A stretch of 32,146 bases of DNA, taken from NCBI GenBank assembly GCA_013003395.1, contig JABDJC010000013.1, positions 1 through 32,146 of the forward strand. Reading direction: 5' to 3'. The notes beneath the pieces are model-generated. The model was not told where the DNA came from. It searched no databases and saw only the letters and a program-made list of their open reading frames with translations. The DNA is from Acidimicrobiia bacterium. Lineage in GTDB: Bacteria > Actinomycetota > Acidimicrobiia > Spongiisociales > UBA5794. Shown piece after piece: positions 28,624-32,146 of the stretch (its first letter is position 1; every line of letters starts with the position of its first letter). Position numbers and translations under genes: made by a program.

Positions 28624-29127
28624 ATGCCTCGCTCGCAGTGTAGGTTCAAAAACGTGGAGATCAGGCGAGCCCGTCGCGAGGATTTGGATGAGATCGGTCA
28701 CATCGCGTACCAGTCCGGCTGGACCTCGTTGACCGACTCCTCGTTGTGCCGTTCAATGGCGCCTGTGCTCGACGAGCACTATTCGCCTGCAACTCTCAAA
28801 CGTTCACTTCTCGCCGGAGAACTGCTCGTTGCCGCAGATGACCGCGACATCATCGGTTTCGCAGAGATACGTCTCCGCAATGACCACCTCCACATGGCGT
28901 CTATCTGCATGTCTCCTGTACACCGCGGCCTCGGTGTGGCGGTTCGTATGGTGGACGCAGTGCGAGAACTCGGTCCCGGTCTACCGATCTCGACGGACGT
29001 GCTGCTCGGCAGCGGCGAGTGGGAGCACTTCTACGAGCAAGCAGGTTTCTTTCCCGGTGAGACCATCGAGACTGCCGTCGGCGACGAATCACTGGTCTAC
29101 CGTCGCTGGTGGTCCACAGCCAGCTGA
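28624..29127 (+). CDS. GNAT-family N-acetyltransferase
   Basis: VEIRRARREDLDEIGHIAYQSGW; HLHMASICMSPVHRGLGVAVRMVDAV; start uncertain (28624 or 28654). Confidence 0.8.
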   Translation: MPRSQCRFKNVEIRRARREDLDEIGHIAYQSGWTSLTDSSLCRSMAPVLDEHYSPATLKRSLLAGELLVAADDRDIIGFAEIRLRNDHLHMASICMSPVHRGLGVAVRMVDAVRELGPGLPISTDVLLGSGEWEHFYEQAGFFPGETIETAVGDESLVYRRWWSTAS

Positions 29128-29164
29128 TCGGCCCGCGAGTGCCGAAACGATTAGCCTTCCACCG

Positions 29165-30268
29165 ATGTCCTCCGCGCTCACAGCAACCGTGCCGATTGCC
29201 GAAGATACGTGGGCCGACATTCGGCTGCTCCCCAAGGTTCTGCTTCACGATCACCTCGACGGCGGCTTGCGAACCGACACCATCATCGAACTCGCCGAAG
29301 CCGTTGGATACCGGGAATTGCCTGCGAACGATCCTGACGAACTCGCCGACTGGTTCCACAAGTCCGGAAAGGGATCGCTCCCCCGCTACCTCGAAGCGTT
29401 CAGGCACACCGTCGCCGTGATGCAGACGCCGCAAGCCATCGAACGCGTGGCGTATGAGGCAGCGGTGGATCTCGCCGCTGACGGCGTGGTGTATGCCGAG
29501 ATCCGCATGGGCATTGCACTGCTCACCGAGCGGGGATTGACCTTGGAAGAAGTGATCGAGTCGATCATCAAGGGGTTCGAACGTGGTGAGCTGGAAACCG
29601 GAATCGTTGCGCGCACCATTGTCACGGCGCTTCGACATCACAGCGATTCGGAGGCGGTGGCGAGCTCGGCGGTCAAGTTTGCGGGCAGAGGTGTAGTGGG
29701 GTTCGATCTTGCAGGACCCGAAGCCGACCACCCGCCGGAGGTCCACGCTGCGGCATGTGAGATCGCTCGTACCGGAGGTTTGGGACTGACCATCCACGCT
29801 GGTGAGGCCGCTGGACTTCAGAGCATGTGGCAGGCTCGGCTCGCTTGTCATGCACAGCGCTTCGGCCACGGTGTGCGCATCATCGAAGGGACACGGACCG
29901 GTCGTGGCGAGATCATCGAACTCGGTTCGTTCGCTCGATCCATTCGCGACCAACGTGTCCCTCTCGAACTTGCAATGTCGTCGAACGTCGACACCGGCAC
30001 AATCGCGAGTTTGGAATCGCACCCCGTGGAAGCGCTCCTCCGTGCCGGTTTCGCGGTGACGCTCAACACCGACAACCGACTCATGTCGCGCACGTCGATG
30101 TCGAACGAGTTTGCCATTGCGCACGTCGTGCACGGCTTCAGAGCAGCGGAGCTGCTGGCCGTGACCGAGAACGCCCTCCACGCGGCTTTCGGAGACTGGC
30201 CAACCCGTGAGCGTTTGCTGCGTGAACTCGTTCGACCGCATTTTGCCGAGTTCACGCCGGAGGATTAG
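29165..30268 (+). CDS. add: Adenosine deaminase
   Basis: LLPKVLLHDHLDGGLRTDTIIELA; GVVGFDLAGPEADHPP; LTIHAGEAAG; RFGHGVRI; ELAMSSNVDTG; VTLNTDNRLMS. Confidence 0.95.
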   Translation: MSSALTATVPIAEDTWADIRLLPKVLLHDHLDGGLRTDTIIELAEAVGYRELPANDPDELADWFHKSGKGSLPRYLEAFRHTVAVMQTPQAIERVAYEAAVDLAADGVVYAEIRMGIALLTERGLTLEEVIESIIKGFERGELETGIVARTIVTALRHHSDSEAVASSAVKFAGRGVVGFDLAGPEADHPPEVHAAACEIARTGGLGLTIHAGEAAGLQSMWQARLACHAQRFGHGVRIIEGTRTGRGEIIELGSFARSIRDQRVPLELAMSSNVDTGTIASLESHPVEALLRAGFAVTLNTDNRLMSRTSMSNEFAIAHVVHGFRAAELLAVTENALHAAFGDWPTRERLLRELVRPHFAEFTPED

Positions 30269-30271
30269 TCG

Positions 30272-31114
30272 CTATTCCTCTTCAGCTGAAGGGTCCTCCG
30301 GCTGGATCATCTTCATGATCCAATCGGACACCGTCCGCAGAGCGACGTCGGCTTCCTTTTCGTTGAACAGCTCGTGTCGAAACGTCGGAAACAGAACGCG
30401 CTGGACACCGTTGAGGTGACCCAGCGGCGTCGAGCTGTAGGGAGGCACCACGGTGTCACCACCGCCGTGAATCACCAACGTCGGGATCGACAGTTCGTTC
30501 CACGTCGCACGTACCCGCGCCATGCCAACCAGTAGCGCTCGGGCCAGCGCGAGCGTCGTCTTCGTGTGCACATGCGGATCAGCGAAATACGCCTCACCGA
30601 CGGCCGGGTCGCTCGACAGCTGGTCACCCTCTATCTCGTTGGGCATCGCCAGGTTCGGCGCGAGTGGGGCGAGAATGTGTACAAGCTTCTGCTTCCACTT
30701 CGGGACGGTGCTGCCCACCGCTGGAGCCGAGAGCACGAGGAGATCGGGGCGGCGGCGATCACTGAGCGCATAGTCGAGCGCGATGAGACCCCCCATCGAG
30801 TGACCAAGCAGCACGAGCGGCAACCCATCGACCGCAACGGTGTTGATCAGCCCTTCGATGTCCCCGTGATAGTCATCGAGCTTTTCGGCGTGAGCTCTGC
30901 GGCCGGCTGAGCGGCCGAATCCCTTGAGGTCGATCGCATGTGTCCGGATACCGCTGGCAGCCAAGTGTGAACCGACAGGATCGTGTCGTCCTGCATGCTC
31001 TCCGAGGCCGTGCACGACGACGGCAACCGCTACCGGCTCACCAACTTCCCACTCACGGGCATGAAGCTCGGTTCCGTCGTGACCGGTGGTCACGTACTGT
31101 CGGCTGTCGATCAT
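30272..31114 (-). CDS. Alpha/beta hydrolase, monoacylglycerol lipase-like
   Basis: AVAVVVHGLGEHAGRHDPVGSHLAASGIRTHAIDLKGFGRSAG; LLGHSMGGLIALDYAL; IPTLVIHGGGDTVVPP. Confidence 0.92.
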   Translation of the reverse strand: MIDSRQYVTTGHDGTELHAREWEVGEPVAVAVVVHGLGEHAGRHDPVGSHLAASGIRTHAIDLKGFGRSAGRRAHAEKLDDYHGDIEGLINTVAVDGLPLVLLGHSMGGLIALDYALSDRRRPDLLVLSAPAVGSTVPKWKQKLVHILAPLAPNLAMPNEIEGDQLSSDPAVGEAYFADPHVHTKTTLALARALLVGMARVRATWNELSIPTLVIHGGGDTVVPPYSSTPLGHLNGVQRVLFPTFRHELFNEKEADVALRTVSDWIMKMIQPEDPSAEEE

Positions 31115-31884
31115 TGGAAGAACCGCCTTTGTGCAGCAAGCGCAGCGCCGACGATGCCCGCATTGTTGCGAAGCTCGGCCGGCACCACCCGTACCTGTGT
31201 GTCTATGTATTGGGAGAACTGGTCGAACTCTTTGGAGATACCGCCACCGATGACGAAGAGATCAGGAGAAAAGATGCGATCGAGATAGTGCAGGTATTCG
31301 TTGACTCGTGCAGCCCAGACGTCGATCTCGAGCCCTTCCTCTTCTCCCAGAGACTTGTCTTCGACGAGACGCGCCGCAGCGTACCGTTCCGCGATGTCGC
31401 CTTTGAATTCGAGGTGACCGAACTCGGTATTCGGCACCAGAGCCCCATCGAGAAATACCGCGCTACCGATTCCGGTCCCAAACGTCAGCATGACGACCAC
31501 GCCGTTGACTCCTCGGGCAGCTCCCGCGTCGACCTCGGCGATACCAGCGGCATCCGCATCGTTCAGCACATGGAACTCGCGCCCCGTGGTACGAGCGAAC
31601 ACCGCCTCGGCGTCGATCCCGATCCAGGCGTCGGAGACGTTTGCGGCCGACAGCACGACACCGCGCCTCACGATTGCCGGGAACGTGCAGCCCACTGGCC
31701 CTTCCCAGGAGAAATGATCCAGGATCTGCTCGATCACCTCGGCTACGGCCTCTGGCGTCGACGGCTGCGGCGTAGGAATCCTCATCCGCTTCGCGACCGT
31801 CATGTTCGCCGTGGGTATGTGGACGGGGGCGCCCTTGATGCCGGAGCCCCCGATGTCGATTCCCATCACCACGTCGCCACTCAC
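31111..31884 (-). CDS. ROK-family kinase, polyphosphate glucokinase-like
   Basis: VVMGIDIGGSGIKGAPV; VLNDADAAGIAEVDAGAARGVNGVVVMLTFGTGIGSAVFLDGALVPNTEFGHLEF; start taken at GTG 31884 (GTGA overlap with gcvT stop). Confidence 0.88.
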   Translation of the reverse strand: MSGDVVMGIDIGGSGIKGAPVHIPTANMTVAKRMRIPTPQPSTPEAVAEVIEQILDHFSWEGPVGCTFPAIVRRGVVLSAANVSDAWIGIDAEAVFARTTGREFHVLNDADAAGIAEVDAGAARGVNGVVVMLTFGTGIGSAVFLDGALVPNTEFGHLEFKGDIAERYAAARLVEDKSLGEEEGLEIDVWAARVNEYLHYLDRIFSPDLFVIGGGISKEFDQFSQYIDTQVRVVPAELRNNAGIVGAALAAQRRFFQ

Positions 31885-32146
31885 AGAAAAGGAAGCTCCG
31901 TCTCGGTCATGGACAACCACGACTTGCGGATCTCGACTTCGATCTGCGTGCCTGGATCCGGGGGCGGCGAGAGATAGCCCATCCCGATCGGATGCCCCAG
32001 CGAGGGACTGAAGTTGCCAGACGCAACGGTCCCGACGGACGAGCCGGCCCTCATCGGGTAGCCGTGGCGAGCGATCTGACGACCCTCGGCGGTGAAGGCG
32101 ACCATGCGCTTGCTCAAGCCTCGCTCTTGTTGCGCCAGCAACGCTT
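31881..32146 (-). CDS. gcvT: Aminomethyltransferase (glycine cleavage T protein), 3' end only
   Basis: GRQIARHGYPMRAGSSVGTVASGNFSPSLGHPIGMGYLSPPPDPGTQIEVEIRKSWLSMTETELPFL; 5' end outside the window. Confidence 0.88.
   Translation of the reverse strand, partial: ALLAQQERGLSKRMVAFTAEGRQIARHGYPMRAGSSVGTVASGNFSPSLGHPIGMGYLSPPPDPGTQIEVEIRKSWLSMTETELPFL

Noticed and set aside
28901-30241. 446-aa minus-strand ORF covering adenosine deaminase
   Set aside because: Antisense to a clear add gene; low-complexity Arg/Ser-rich reading typical of high-GC shadow ORFs, with no recognisable domain.
1-32146. CRISPR arrays, tRNA/rRNA genes, transposases or integrases
   Set aside because: None recognised in the ORF list or by eye; I cannot exclude small or degenerate elements without computation.

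Overview
High-GC, actinobacterial-looking chromosomal window (taxonomy inferred from composition and protein style only). The centre, about 7.86-26.35 kb, is a large inositol-catabolism and uptake island. It has a 7-gene minus operon (2-hydroxyacid dehydrogenase, Gfo/Idh, HpcH-type aldolase, iolD, SDR, SDR, iolC), a second minus operon (iolG-like, iolE-like, SMP-30 lactonase), a plus ABC-transporter operon (binding protein, very long permease, ATPase, trypsin-like protease) and a plus operon iolB-lacI-iolA. Three near-identical palindromes built on TGGAACGTTCCA or TGGAGCGTTCCA sit in front of these transcription units. I propose they are operators of the LacI-family regulator encoded in the cluster. 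The left flank has a partial second iolG-like gene, a YjbR/TfoX-like protein, a LigD-type polymerase-domain protein, and gcvP behind a tandem glycine riboswitch, preceded by an orphan sensor kinase and an SH3 lipoprotein. The right flank has AI-2E-type permease, AlaX-like editing protein, cupin, GNAT, adenosine deaminase, alpha/beta hydrolase, polyphosphate-glucokinase-like ROK protein and the 3' end of gcvT. The best candidates for novelty are: the three-site inositol regulon, including a 22-bp palindrome over the iolB start region; the roughly 270-residue multi-TM insertion in the permease; a 15-codon leader ORF and a UUCG-loop hairpin between binding protein and permease; a protease embedded in the transporter operon; and an inositol pathway without a recognisable IolJ but with extra oxidative-pathway enzymes. 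All product calls come from reading the sequence; no database search was run.
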